Shown here: in pieces, positions 14,774-24,482 of the stretch
Layout of the letters: the number at the start of each line of letters is the position of its first letter
Position numbering within the stretch: position 1 is the first letter of the stretch
DNA from: Gaiellasilicea sp963730405
GTDB taxonomy: Bacteria; Actinomycetota; Thermoleophilia; Gaiellales; Gaiellaceae
Length of the DNA: 64,000 nt
Assembly (NCBI GenBank): GCA_963730405.1
Contig: CAVSRW010000001.1
Location: 62,001-126,000 of the forward strand
Direction: 5' to 3'
Notes under the pieces: model-generated
The model's database searches: none
Told to the model about the DNA's origin: nothing
Seen by the model: only the letters and a program-made list of their open reading frames with translations
Made by a program: the position numbers and the translations under genes

Positions 14774-16174
14774 TCAGGGGAGCGCGAGCAGGACGTAGGC
14801 GTTCACGAGCTCGTCCTTCCCCTTCATCCTCAAGCCGGGCCGCGGCTCGACGAGCGCGCCGTCGGGTAGCCCGGCGTGGGTCTGCGGTCCGATCAGCACC
14901 CCGCCCGCGGGAGCGAGCCCCTCGAGCCGCGAGGCCGTGTTGACCATGTCGCCGAGCACCGGGTAGGCGACGTAGCCGTCCCCTCCGACCTCGCGGACGA
15001 CGGCATCGCCGCTGTTCACGCCGATGCGGAGGCTCGGCCAGCCCGGATGCTCGGCCGCGAGGGCCGCCATCTCGCGCTGGAGCGCGAGCGCCGCACGCGA
15101 GGCCCGGATCGCGTGGTCGGGCTGATCGCCCCTGCTGTTGAACGTGGCGACGATCCCGTCGCCGATGAACTTCTCCACCTCGCCGCCGAAGTCGCGCGTG
15201 AGCAACGGCGCCGCCGTGCCCCAGTACGCGTTCAGCACTGCCGCAACCTCTGTCGGCGACCGCTCGGCGAAGGTCGTGAAGCCCACGAGGTCGCCGAAGA
15301 GAACGCTGACGTCCTGACGCCGTTCTCGGGTCGTCGGCAGGTAGAGAGCCCGGAAGCGCTCGTCCCGCCATTCGCGCTGGACGGCGAACCCGATGATCAG
15401 ATAGGCGAAGACGATCAGCCCGTGCCACTCCCACCAGCTCGCGTGCCACTTGCGCTCGCCCGTGATCGCGACGCCGATCATCGCCTCGGAGAGCAACAGG
15501 AAGCACGCGATCACGGACGTCGAGAGCAGCGTCGGGCGATGCCGGAAGAGACGCCAGTACCGCACGGCGCTCACGGCATAGAGGACCGTCCCCAGGATCG
15601 CCAGCGCGGCGAGAAAGCGTCCCGTCGCGGCCTCGCTGTTCGACCCGCTCAGCGGCGGCAGGTTCGCCAGCGTCCAGAGGAACCACACGCCCATCGCGAT
15701 CAGCACGGCTGCACGGAGCTCCCCGCGGCGGCGCATCACCCGCCGCCCGAAGTCGGGCCGCACGTCGACGAACGCCGACCCCGCGGCGAAGAACGCGCTC
15801 ACGAGCAGCCCGATCGGGATCGCGATCTGGAAGCCGGCGCGGCTCTCGGAGAAGAGGACGCCGGTCGTTCCGAACGCGTGCAGGCCCATGAACCCACCGG
15901 TCGCCATGAACGCGAGCGAGAGGAGCAGCACGCGGGCGTCCCCGCGGCGGTTGGCCGCCTCGCCGGCCGCGTAGCCGAGCGCGAACGCCACGCCGCCGAC
16001 CAGGCCGAAGATGACGAAATGCGCCTGGTGATTGTGGAGCTGCGGGTCGAGCTGCTCCCGCAGGAGCAGCGAGACGAACCCCACGAGGGGCAGCGTGACC
16101 GCGAGCACGCCTGCGATCAGGACCGCGCCGGCGCCGTTGGTACGAGGGTTCGCGTGTTCCGACATTTGCATCAC
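14774..16174 (-). CDS. Membrane-bound class III nucleotide cyclase (paralogue of 32917-34227)
   Basis: A 466-residue protein with a 7-helix membrane domain (residues ~15-255) followed by a class III cyclase domain. The catalytic part shows the metal-Asp motif VSVLFGDLVGFTTFAE, a Lys in VEKFIGDGIVATF with the second Asp, and DMVNTASRLEG with the transition-state Asn and Arg, so it looks active. The membrane part has conserved polar spots: NHQAHFVIFGLVGG in helix 2, MGLHAFGTTG, and HASWWEWHGL in the last loop. A paralogue with the same layout and these same motifs is at 32917-34227. It probably makes cAMP or cGMP in response to a membrane or small-ligand signal. It is convergent with ggt. Confidence 0.85.
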   Translation of the reverse strand: MMQMSEHANPRTNGAGAVLIAGVLAVTLPLVGFVSLLLREQLDPQLHNHQAHFVIFGLVGGVAFALGYAAGEAANRRGDARVLLLSLAFMATGGFMGLHAFGTTGVLFSESRAGFQIAIPIGLLVSAFFAAGSAFVDVRPDFGRRVMRRRGELRAAVLIAMGVWFLWTLANLPPLSGSNSEAATGRFLAALAILGTVLYAVSAVRYWRLFRHRPTLLSTSVIACFLLLSEAMIGVAITGERKWHASWWEWHGLIVFAYLIIGFAVQREWRDERFRALYLPTTRERRQDVSVLFGDLVGFTTFAERSPTEVAAVLNAYWGTAAPLLTRDFGGEVEKFIGDGIVATFNSRGDQPDHAIRASRAALALQREMAALAAEHPGWPSLRIGVNSGDAVVREVGGDGYVAYPVLGDMVNTASRLEGLAPAGGVLIGPQTHAGLPDGALVEPRPGLRMKGKDELVNAYVLLALP

Positions 16175-16249
16175 ATGAGACTAGGCCGCGTCGGCTCGGC
16201 AGCGATGATGATTTCGTGTCGTCCTCGAGAACGACGGTTTCGCGCAGGC

Positions 16250-16597
16250 TCAGTCCTGTTCCAAGCGCAGGTCGAAGCCCGCGGGCGCGTGGACGTTCAC
16301 CATCCGGACGAGCGCATCGCCGTCGTTCCGGAAGGTGTGCTGGAGGCCGGGCGGGACGAGCACGAACGTGCCGGGACCGGCCGCGACGACCTCGTCCTCG
16401 ACCGTGAAGGTGAGCTCCCCCTCGAGGATGTAGAAGGCGTCGTCCTCGGCCGCGTGCGCGTGGATCGGCGGGCCGCCGCGGTGCGGCTGGATCTCGATCA
16501 CGGCGAGGTTGAAGCGCGGCGTGTCGGCGCTCCGCGCGAGGAACTCGACGTTGCCGACACGGTGGCCCTCGCCGGGGCGGACGACGACCGCCTTCAT
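16250..16597 (-). CDS. Cupin domain protein
   Basis: A 115-residue single-domain cupin. Motif 1 reads GGPPIHAHAAEDDAFYILEGE (two His and a Glu as metal ligands) and motif 2 reads PGTFVLVPPGLQHTFRN (third His). It could be a small metal-dependent isomerase, dioxygenase or binding protein; the substrate is unknown. It is the last gene of the long reverse operon starting at 23255. It overlaps the upstream M20 hydrolase stop by 4 nt (ATGA). Confidence 0.8.
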   Translation of the reverse strand: MKAVVVRPGEGHRVGNVEFLARSADTPRFNLAVIEIQPHRGGPPIHAHAAEDDAFYILEGELTFTVEDEVVAAGPGTFVLVPPGLQHTFRNDGDALVRMVNVHAPAGFDLRLEQD

Positions 16598-17586
16598 CCC
16601 GCCAACCGCCGCAGTGCTCCGGTGAGGGCGTCGACCGCCAGGGCGATGTCCTCCTCCGAGCTCAGCTCGGCCGGGTTGTGGCTGACGCCGCCGTTGAGGC
16701 TGCGGACGAAGAGCATCCCCGACGGGACGCCCGCGGACGCGAGGATGCCCGCGTCGTGGCCGGCGCCGGACGGCAGCTCGAGCGCCGGCAGACCGAGCGC
16801 CTCGACCTCGGCGAGCAGCGCCGCCCTGATCTCCGGCGACATCGGCGACGGCTCAGTCCGGATCGGCTCCTCGATCTCGAGCGCGTCGGCAAGCCGGTCG
16901 AGCCGCTCGGCGTCGGGAGCGCGCGCGTCGACCGAGACGACGACCCGGCCGGGGATCACGTTCGTCCCGCCGGGCTCCACCGTCACCTGGCCGACCGTGG
17001 CGACCGCACCCTCGATCCCGCGTGCAGCGTCGCGCGCGTGCAGGACGAACTCCGCCGCAGCGACGAGCGCGTCCTCGCGCACGTCCATCGGCGTCGTGCC
17101 CGCGTGGCCGGGCGCGCCGGCGAACGTGCGGCTGCCACGAACGTAGCCGACGATCGCAGTGACCACCCCGAGCGGCACGTCGGAGCGCAGGAGAGTCGGC
17201 CCCTGCTCGATGTGCAGCTCGACGTACGCGCCGGGCCGAGCCGAGCAGCCGCGGCTCCCGGCGCAGCCACGTTCCTCGTCGCGGAAGACGACGACCCCGA
17301 GCCCGGGCGTGCCGAGCCGCTCGACGGCCTCGAGCCCCGCGACGACGCCGAGCGTGCCGTCGAACCGGCCGGCGCCCGGCACCGTGTCCAGATGCGAGCC
17401 GGTCCAGACCTCGCGCTCCCCGCCCGGGACTCGGCCGATCAGGTTGCCGGCGCCGTCGACCTCGACCTCGAGCCCGGCCTCGCGGAACCAGCCCGCCGCG
17501 AGCGCGTGGGCCGCGTCCTCCTCCGGCGAGTAGCCGATGCGGTCGCCGAGGGCGGCCAGCTCGTCGAGGCGCTCCAGGATCCGCAT
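16594..17586 (-). CDS. M20 Zn hydrolase, allantoate amidohydrolase/carbamoylase type, internally shortened
   Basis: A 330-residue relative of AllC and N-carbamoyl-L-amino-acid hydrolases. Zinc ligands are seen in WTGSHLDTVPGAGRFDG, FRDEERGCAG and YVELHIEQGP, with GHAGTTPMD in the lid domain and GAGHDAGILA near the end. Normal members have ~400-415 residues. Compared with the full-length paralogue at 53319-54551, the ~50-residue stretch between the DEE motif and ELHIEQG is reduced to CAGSRGCSARPGAY. The reading frame is intact, so this looks like a real deletion or a distinct subfamily. It may hydrolyse ureido compounds downstream of allantoin, which fits the urate operon nearby, but this is inference. 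Confidence 0.75.
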   Translation of the reverse strand: MRILERLDELAALGDRIGYSPEEDAAHALAAGWFREAGLEVEVDGAGNLIGRVPGGEREVWTGSHLDTVPGAGRFDGTLGVVAGLEAVERLGTPGLGVVVFRDEERGCAGSRGCSARPGAYVELHIEQGPTLLRSDVPLGVVTAIVGYVRGSRTFAGAPGHAGTTPMDVREDALVAAAEFVLHARDAARGIEGAVATVGQVTVEPGGTNVIPGRVVVSVDARAPDAERLDRLADALEIEEPIRTEPSPMSPEIRAALLAEVEALGLPALELPSGAGHDAGILASAGVPSGMLFVRSLNGGVSHNPAELSSEEDIALAVDALTGALRRLAG

Positions 17587-17597
17587 CGCCGCGGAAC

Positions 17598-18209
17598 CTA
17601 TCGCGAGCGCAGACCGGCCGAGTCCAGCTCCGCGGCGACCAGCGCGTCATAGCGCTCCGCTTCGAGGTCTCCGAGCGGGTCCTTCGTGAACCGCAGCAGC
17701 TCTCCGTACGGCAGCCCGAAGGCGGCTCGCATTGCGAGCAGCCGCCGCCGCTCCGGCGAGAGCTCGCCGATGGTCCGCGCGGCCGCGTTCAGGCGCCGCA
17801 CTTGCCGAATGCGCGGCGGCAGCGCCCAGAGCAGGAGCAGGGCCGACGGAAGCGCGAAGAAGAGGAGGCCGAGGAGGTCGGCCAGGTCGTGCGCCGCACC
17901 TGCCCCGCCGCGACCGAGATCCTGCACCTCGCCGCCGGAGCCCTCGCCGGCGCCGCGGAGCGCGTCGCCGAGGTCGTCGCCGACGATCGGCGTCCCGTCG
18001 ACTGCGTCGGCAGCCGCCTCGAAACCCCCGCTGACACCGTTTCCGGCCGACTCGACTCCCTCTCCCAGCACGGCCAGCCGGTCGACGGCGTCGTGCACCT
18101 CGCGGGCGACGAGCGCGAAGAGGACGAGCGCGAGCACGACGGCGAGATCGCGCGCGATCAGGTCGAGACGCCGGGCGCGCTGCTCGGGGTAGAGGCGCAC
18201 GTGGAGCAT
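17598..18209 (-). CDS. Hypothetical membrane protein
   Basis: A 203-residue protein I do not recognise. An N-terminal helix (DLAVVLALVLFALVAREV) is followed by a ~60-residue Gly/Asp/Ala-rich soluble loop with SGGEVQDLGRGGAGAAHD, then a second helix (LLGLLFFALPSALLLLWAL). A charged cytoplasmic tail contains ELSPERRRLLAMRAAFGLPY and GDLEAERYDALVAAELDSAG. The layout suggests two membrane passes with an outside loop. The ATG at 18209 directly follows the TAG stop of the MFS gene, so the two are translationally linked. Confidence 0.6.
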   Translation of the reverse strand: MLHVRLYPEQRARRLDLIARDLAVVLALVLFALVAREVHDAVDRLAVLGEGVESAGNGVSGGFEAAADAVDGTPIVGDDLGDALRGAGEGSGGEVQDLGRGGAGAAHDLADLLGLLFFALPSALLLLWALPPRIRQVRRLNAAARTIGELSPERRRLLAMRAAFGLPYGELLRFTKDPLGDLEAERYDALVAAELDSAGLRSR

Positions 18210-19356
18210 CTACCCGTTTCCGGCTGTCGCAAGCGGTCGCAGCAGCCACGCGCCTGCGAGCGGGAAGACTGCGGCCAGCGCGAAGGCCAGACCCCACGAG
18301 GTCTCGGAGACGGCCGCCGCGAAGGCCGACCGGCGCCACGACGCCGATCGCGGAGAGCACGGTCTGCTGGAAGCCGATCGCGGCGCCGCTGCGGCGGCCG
18401 CCGAGCTCGGCGGCGATCGTGTAGGAGAGCCCGTTCCACGCCATCGACATCCCGGTCGCGAGCGCGAGGGCAGGGACCAGCAGCCACGGCGAGGCGTCCG
18501 TGAGCACGGCGACCGCGCCGAGCGTGCCCGCGACGGCGACGCCGATCCAGCGAAGCGGCCGCACGCGCGAGCCGAGCACGTCCGACCAGCGCCCGACCGC
18601 GATCCGCAGCACCGCCGCCAGCGCCTGACCGGCCGCGAACACCGCCGCGGCTTCTCCGGTCGAGAAGCCGCGCTCGTCGTGCAGGAAGAGGACGACGAAG
18701 CCCATCATCGCCACCTGCGCGACGAGGTAGAGCCCGCTGCCCCAGCATGCGAGCCAGAGCCGGCGGTCCCGGAGCGTGATCTCGACGTCGGTGGCGTCGA
18801 GGTGCTCCTCGGTGCCGGCGCGGAGCACCAGCGCGCCCGCGAGCGCACCCATCAGCACGAAGCCCGCGACGAAGAGCAGGCCCGCGCGAGGCGTTTCGAG
18901 CAGGGGCAGGGCGAGCGCCGCGACGGCCCCGCCCACCGGCACGGCCGTCTGGCGGATGCCGAGCGCGAGCCCGCGCTCGCGGGCCGAGAACCACCGCATC
19001 ACGGCCCGGCCGCTGCCGGACTGGACGCTGCCACCCGCGATCCCGGCGAGCCCGAGGAGCACGACGAGCCAGCCGAAGCTGGGCGCGAAAGCGGCGCCGG
19101 CGAGGAAGAGCGAGCAGGCCGCAAGTCCGCCGGCAAGCGTCCAGCGCTCGCCCCAACGGTCGACGGCGAAGCCCCACGGCAGCAGCGCGAAGGTCAGCCC
19201 GATCCACTCGGCCGCGAGGACGACGCCGATCTCGGTCAGGCTGAGGTCGTACTCCTCGCGCAGCGCCGGTGCGAGGACGGCGACTGCGAACGCGACCGTC
19301 GAGAAGGCGGCCTGCGCGAACGTGCCCGCCGCGAGGACGGCCCAGCGGTACGGCAA
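18210..19356 (-). CDS. MFS transporter (single-base frameshift near 18325)
   Basis: A major facilitator with twelve helices when the frame is repaired. The N-terminus is intact (ALREEYDLSLTEIGVVLAAEW, the loop WGFAVDRWGERWTLAGG, and MRWFSARERGLALGIRQTA). After SAIGVVAPV the frame breaks. One extra base around 18323-18327 separates it from AFAAAVSETSWGLAFALAAV and FPLAGAWLLRPLATAGNG plus TAG at 18212-18210. That restored stop abuts the next gene's ATG exactly, which is strong evidence for the repaired end. The gene is 3n+1 nt long. Substrate unknown. It follows the aldehyde dehydrogenase gene by 3 nt. Confidence 0.8.
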
Positions 19357-19359
19357 CTG

Positions 19360-20817
<1,458 letters not shown>

Positions 20818-20833
20818 GGCAGGGACGATAGCG

Positions 20834-21280
20834 CTACCCGCCGAGATGGCGGAGGGCGACGGAGAGCGCGGGCGGCTCGACCCCCTCCGGGAGCAGGTTC
20901 GGATCCTCCACGAGCGCGAGGGTGAGGACGATCCGCCCGGAGGGGATGCGCTTCGACCCGACGAACGTCGACCCGGTCGCCTCGCCAAGAGGCTCCCACC
21001 CGGTGGCCTTCGCGGCCGCACTCGCCTCCTCGAGCGCACGAGCGGGATCGGAGTCGAGCCGGAAGAGGCGCGTAACGGTCGCCGGGACGGGCTTGCCCAG
21101 CAAGCGGCCCTCGTTCCGGGACGCCGCTTCGACGAGCGTCCCGCCGGGTGGCGCGTAGCCGGCCATGCGATCGTCGCGCAGTACCTGCACGCGCAAGCTC
21201 GGCTCCTCGCCTTGGGCAAGCAGGATCACGAGCACGCCGAGCACCGCCACGGCGGCGAGGATCTTCGCGCGGGTGCTCAC
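20834..21280 (-). CDS. Membrane-anchored hypothetical protein
   Basis: A 148-residue protein with one N-terminal helix (KILAAVAVLGVLVILLA) and then an extracytoplasmic domain: EEPSLRVQVLRDDRMAGYAP, RLFRLDSDPARALEEASAAA and GRIVLTLALVEDPNLLPEGV. I do not recognise a family. The GTG at 21280 overlaps the thiolase TGA (GTGA), so translation is coupled. It may be a small exported or anchored lipoprotein-like factor, but it lacks a lipobox cysteine. Confidence 0.6.
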   Translation of the reverse strand: MSTRAKILAAVAVLGVLVILLAQGEEPSLRVQVLRDDRMAGYAPPGGTLVEAASRNEGRLLGKPVPATVTRLFRLDSDPARALEEASAAAKATGWEPLGEATGSTFVGSKRIPSGRIVLTLALVEDPNLLPEGVEPPALSVALRHLGG

Positions 21281-22434
21281 CGCTCGAACAGCGCGGCCTG
21301 GCCCTGCCCGACCCCGACGCACATGGTCGCGACGCCGTAGCGGCCGCCGCGCCTGCGCAGCTCGTGCAGCAGCGTGACGACGAGGCGCGCGCCGCTCATC
21401 CCGAGCGGATGCCCGATCGCGATCGCGCCGCCGTTGACGTTCACCTTCGACTCGTCCAGCCCGAGCTCGCGCACGACGGCGAGGCTCTGCGACGCGAAGG
21501 CCTCGTTCAGCTCGACGAGATCGAGGTCGCCGACGCCGATTCGGGCGCGGTCGAGCAGCTTGCGCACGGCCGGCACCGGCCCGATCCCCATCACGCGCGG
21601 GTCGACCCCGGCGACGGCGCTCGCGACGAAGGCACCGAGCGGTTCGGCGCCCAGCGCCCGCGCTTTCTCCTCCGACGCGATCACGAGGGCGGCCGCGCCG
21701 TCGTTGAGGCCGCTGGAGTTGCCCGCGGTGACCGACCCGCCTTCCCGGAAGGCGGGCTTCAGCGCTGCGAGCTTCTCGGCGCTCGTGTCCGGCCGCGGAT
21801 GCTCGTCGCGGACGAGCTCGCCGACCGGGACGAGCTCGTCGGAGAAGTCCGCCTCGGCCCACCGCTGCTGCGAGCGGAGCGCGAACTCGTCCTGATCCTC
21901 GCGCGAGACGCTCCAGCGCTCGGCCACGTTCTCGCCGGTCTCGCCCATCGCCTCGAGCGGGAACTTCGCCTCGAGCGCAGGGTTCGGGAAGCGCCACCCG
22001 AGCGTCGTGTCGTACATGGTGCGGTCGCCGCGCGGATAGGCGGCGTCCGGTTTCGCGGTCACGAGCGGTGCGCGGCTCATCGACTCGACGCCGCCCGCGA
22101 CGAAGAGGTCACCGTCACCGGCCGCGATCGCGTGGCAGGCGCCGACGACCGCGGAGAGCCCCGATGCGCAGAGCCGGTTGACGGTCACGCCCGCGACCGA
22201 ATCCGGCAGCCCGGCGAGCAGCGCCGCCATCCGCGCGACGTTGCGGTTGTCCTCGCCCGCCTGGTTGGCACAGCCGAGGTAGACGTCCTCGATCTCGCCC
22301 GCGTCGACGCCCGCCCGCTCGACCGCGGCGGCGACTGCGATCGCGGCGAGGTCGTCCGGCCGCACACCGGAGAGCGCCCCGCCGTAGCGCCCGACGGGCG
22401 TCCGCACCGCCGAGATGACGACGGCCCGGCTCAC
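21277..22434 (-). CDS. Acetyl-CoA acetyltransferase (thiolase)
   Basis: A 385-residue thiolase. The acyl-accepting cysteine is in VNRLCASGLSAVVGA, the second motif is NVNGGAIAIGHPLGMSG (His), and the C-terminal Cys is in GVATMCVGVGQGQA. The ELNEAFASQSLAV segment is also canonical. It cleaves 3-oxoacyl-CoA or condenses acetyl-CoA. The best matches by eye are beta-ketoadipyl-CoA and general acetyl-CoA acetyltransferases. It starts at GTG 22434, overlapping the upstream stop (GTGA). Confidence 0.92.
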   Translation of the reverse strand: MSRAVVISAVRTPVGRYGGALSGVRPDDLAAIAVAAAVERAGVDAGEIEDVYLGCANQAGEDNRNVARMAALLAGLPDSVAGVTVNRLCASGLSAVVGACHAIAAGDGDLFVAGGVESMSRAPLVTAKPDAAYPRGDRTMYDTTLGWRFPNPALEAKFPLEAMGETGENVAERWSVSREDQDEFALRSQQRWAEADFSDELVPVGELVRDEHPRPDTSAEKLAALKPAFREGGSVTAGNSSGLNDGAAALVIASEEKARALGAEPLGAFVASAVAGVDPRVMGIGPVPAVRKLLDRARIGVGDLDLVELNEAFASQSLAVVRELGLDESKVNVNGGAIAIGHPLGMSGARLVVTLLHELRRRGGRYGVATMCVGVGQGQAALFER

Positions 22435-23255
22435 TGGACGTAGTCGAGCCTGACCGGCTCCGGGAAGGCGCCGATCGCCTCGCCCCGGCGGAGCAGCTCC
22501 TCGACCGCCCTGCGCCCCTCGTCGCCGTAGTCGCATGTCAGCTCGTTCACGTACATGTCGACGAAGCGTTCGTTCGTGGCGGCGTCGATGCCACGGCCGA
22601 AACGCATCGCGTAGCGCATGGCATCGCGGCGGTTCGCGAGCCCGGCCTGGATCGAGTCGAGCAGCACCGCAGACAGATCGGGCAGGCGGTCGCCGACGTC
22701 GCGCCGCGCGAGGTTGACGCCCAGCGGCAGCGGCAGCCCGGTCTCGAGGAGCCACCACTCGCCGAGGTCGAGCACCTTGTGCAATCCCTCCGCCTCGTAC
22801 GTCAGCTGCCCCTCGTGGATCACGAGCCCTGCGTCGGCGCGGCCGGAGGAGACCTCGTCGAGGATCCGGTCGAACGGCAGCTCGCGGTGGGCGAAGTCTC
22901 CGAGCGCGAGCCTGAGGGTCAGGAACGCGGTCGTCATCCGGCCGGGCACGACGATCTCCGCGAAGCGCAGCTGCTCGAGGCCGAGCGGCTCGCGGGCGAC
23001 GAGGATCGGCCCGTAGCCGGAGCCGATGCTCGCCCCGTGCGGCAGCAGGACGTAGCGGTCCTGCACGAACGGATACGCGTGCAGCGAGGTCGCCGTGACC
23101 TCGAGCCGCCCGGTGAGCGCCCACTCGTTCAGCGTCTGGATGTCCTGCAGCACCTGCTCGAAGCGGAAGCCGCGCGTGTCGATCGCTCCGGCGGCGATCG
23201 CCCAGAACATGAACGCGTCGTCGGGATCCGGGCTGTGACCGAGCTTGATCAGCAC
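22431..23255 (-). CDS. MqnA/MqnD-family protein (futalosine-pathway menaquinone synthesis or related)
   Basis: A 274-residue periplasmic-binding-protein-fold enzyme. It opens IKLGHSPDPDDAFMFWAIA, corresponding to the GxSPCPND/SPDPDD start of MqnD (1,4-dihydroxy-6-naphthoate synthase) and MqnA relatives. It continues with VTATSLHAYPFVQDRYVLL and GRADAGLVIHEGQLTYEAEG. In the futalosine route MqnD converts cyclic dehypoxanthinyl futalosine into dihydroxynaphthoate. A transport-type binding protein is less likely because there is no signal peptide. It is the first gene of the reverse operon that runs to 16250. The other mqn genes are not in the window. Confidence 0.65.
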   Translation of the reverse strand: MLIKLGHSPDPDDAFMFWAIAAGAIDTRGFRFEQVLQDIQTLNEWALTGRLEVTATSLHAYPFVQDRYVLLPHGASIGSGYGPILVAREPLGLEQLRFAEIVVPGRMTTAFLTLRLALGDFAHRELPFDRILDEVSSGRADAGLVIHEGQLTYEAEGLHKVLDLGEWWLLETGLPLPLGVNLARRDVGDRLPDLSAVLLDSIQAGLANRRDAMRYAMRFGRGIDAATNERFVDMYVNELTCDYGDEGRRAVEELLRRGEAIGAFPEPVRLDYVQ

Positions 23256-23291
23256 CGGTCGAGGCTACCAACCGACCTAGACTGAGCCGGG

Positions 23292-23723
23292 ATGGTCGAG
23301 CTGAGCGACGCGATCCAGGACTACCTGAAGGAGATCTACAAGCTGGGCACCGAGAGCGAGCGCGTCTCGACCTCGGCGCTCGCGGAGCGCCAGCAGGTCT
23401 CGGCCGCGTCGGCCAGCGCGATGGTCAAGAAGCTGGCGGCGCTCGGGCTCGCCGAGCATGCGCCCTACCGCGGCGTCACGCTCACCCACGCGGGCGAGCA
23501 GGTCGCGCTCGAGGTGATCCGCCACCACCGACTGCTCGAGCTCTACCTCGCGGAGACGCTCGGGATCGGGATCGACGACGTCCACGACGAGGCCGACCGG
23601 CTCGAGCACGCGCTCTCGGAGGAGCTGGAGGCGCGGATCGACAGGGCGCTCGGCTTCCCGACCCACGACCCGCACGGCGACCCGATCCCGGACGCGAACC
23701 TGGAGTGGCCGAAGGAGGGTTAG
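23292..23723 (+). CDS. DtxR/MntR-family metal-dependent regulator
   Basis: A 143-residue regulator. The winged helix (residues 1-60) reads AIQDYLKEIYKLGTESERVS and then ASASAMVKKLAALGLAEHAP. The metal-binding/dimerisation part has VIRHHRLLELYLAETLG, DDVHDEADRLEHALSEELEA and a final PTHDPHGDPIP. There is no C-terminal SH3-like domain, so the layout is MntR-like. It should sense Mn(II) or Fe(II) and repress uptake genes; no target is obvious nearby. It diverges from the MqnD-like gene with 36 nt between them. Confidence 0.85.
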   Translation: MVELSDAIQDYLKEIYKLGTESERVSTSALAERQQVSAASASAMVKKLAALGLAEHAPYRGVTLTHAGEQVALEVIRHHRLLELYLAETLGIGIDDVHDEADRLEHALSEELEARIDRALGFPTHDPHGDPIPDANLEWPKEG

Positions 23724-23823
23724 CGCTCCCGCTGGCGTCTGGCGCGTCGCTCGCGGTGCGTAGGCCGGTGGAACAGTGCTGAGCACGGGCCGCCGGTTGG
23801 AGCGCCGCGAGCGGCGCGAGGTC

Positions 23824-23853
23824 GGCGGAGCCGGGCACCGCCCGGCGGGAGCC
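23824..23853. repeat. 30-nt hairpin repeat, copy 1
   Basis: The sequence GGCGGAGCCGGGC-ACC-GCCCGGC followed by GGGAGCC forms a perfect GCCGGGC/GCCCGGC stem. It lies in the 143-nt convergent spacer between the DtxR-like gene and the next reverse gene. A second copy at 28260-28289 differs only in the three loop bases (TTT). It may be a dispersed repeat or a conserved terminator stem. Confidence 0.65.
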
Positions 23854-23866
23854 GACCGGTCAGGCG

Positions 23867-24211
23867 TCAGCGGCGGCCGAAGAAGAAGCGTTCCAACACC
23901 GGGAGCACTTCCTTGCGCGTGAACGGGTGCACCCGCTCGGTCGAGCCGTCGTCCTCGAGCACCCGCGCGTCGTCCTCGAGCGCCCCGTTCGCCGCCTCGA
24001 GCGCGTCGCCGAGCTCGTGCCCCTCGAAGAGGTAGTCCTCCGGCCGCGGTTCGTCGCTGGGCCGGTGCTGTGGGTTGACCGCCCGCCCGACCGCCCAGAC
24101 CGCCCCCTCGCGGCGCTCGAGCCAGATCACGATCCGCTCCTCGCGCCCCGCGTCGTCGAACCCCTGCAGCGTCCGCTCCGCGCACCTGCTCTCGGAGGTG
24201 GTCCTACGCAT
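23867..24211 (-). CDS. Hypothetical protein
   Basis: A 114-residue soluble protein with no recognised domain. It contains FDDAGREERIVIWLERREGA, VWAVGRAVNPQHRPSDEPRP and EDYLFEGHELGDALEAANGA, and a C-terminal RKEVLPVLERFFFGRR. The pattern WxVGRxV...HRP...D..F.G..L.DALE.AN looks like a small conserved actinobacterial family. It diverges from 24237-24482 across 25 nt. Confidence 0.6.
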   Translation of the reverse strand: MRRTTSESRCAERTLQGFDDAGREERIVIWLERREGAVWAVGRAVNPQHRPSDEPRPEDYLFEGHELGDALEAANGALEDDARVLEDDGSTERVHPFTRKEVLPVLERFFFGRR

Positions 24212-24236
24212 CCAAAGGAGGATACAATCGCCTGCG

Positions 24237-24482
24237 ATGGCGTTCAGGAACCTCTTCTCGTTCCTCTTCCAGCGCTCGTCGGCGGATGAACGGGTCGCCG
24301 CCTACGTGATCCGCGAGCACGATCGCGGCCGCGACCTCGCCGAGATCCTCGATGACCGCTACGTCCAGAACCGCCTCACGCCCGAGCAGCGCGCGCGCCT
24401 GCTCGACCGGCCCGAGGTGATCAAGGCGATCGGCAAGGACACGATCGAAGACGTGCGCGCCGCCGCCGGGCTCCAGGCCTAG
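24237..24482 (+). CDS. Small conserved hypothetical protein
   Basis: An 81-residue protein: MAFRNLFSFLFQRSSADERV, AAYVIREHDRGRDLAEILDD, RYVQNRLTPEQRARLLDRPE and VIKAIGKDTIEDVRAAAGLQ. It is mostly helical with no membrane segment and an unknown role. Upstream there is AAAGGAGG (24214-24221) and a TACAAT box at 24223-24228. The box is only 8 nt before the ATG, so a leaderless transcript is possible. Its stop overlaps the stop of the convergent cyclodeaminase-family gene. Confidence 0.65.
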   Translation: MAFRNLFSFLFQRSSADERVAAYVIREHDRGRDLAEILDDRYVQNRLTPEQRARLLDRPEVIKAIGKDTIEDVRAAAGLQA

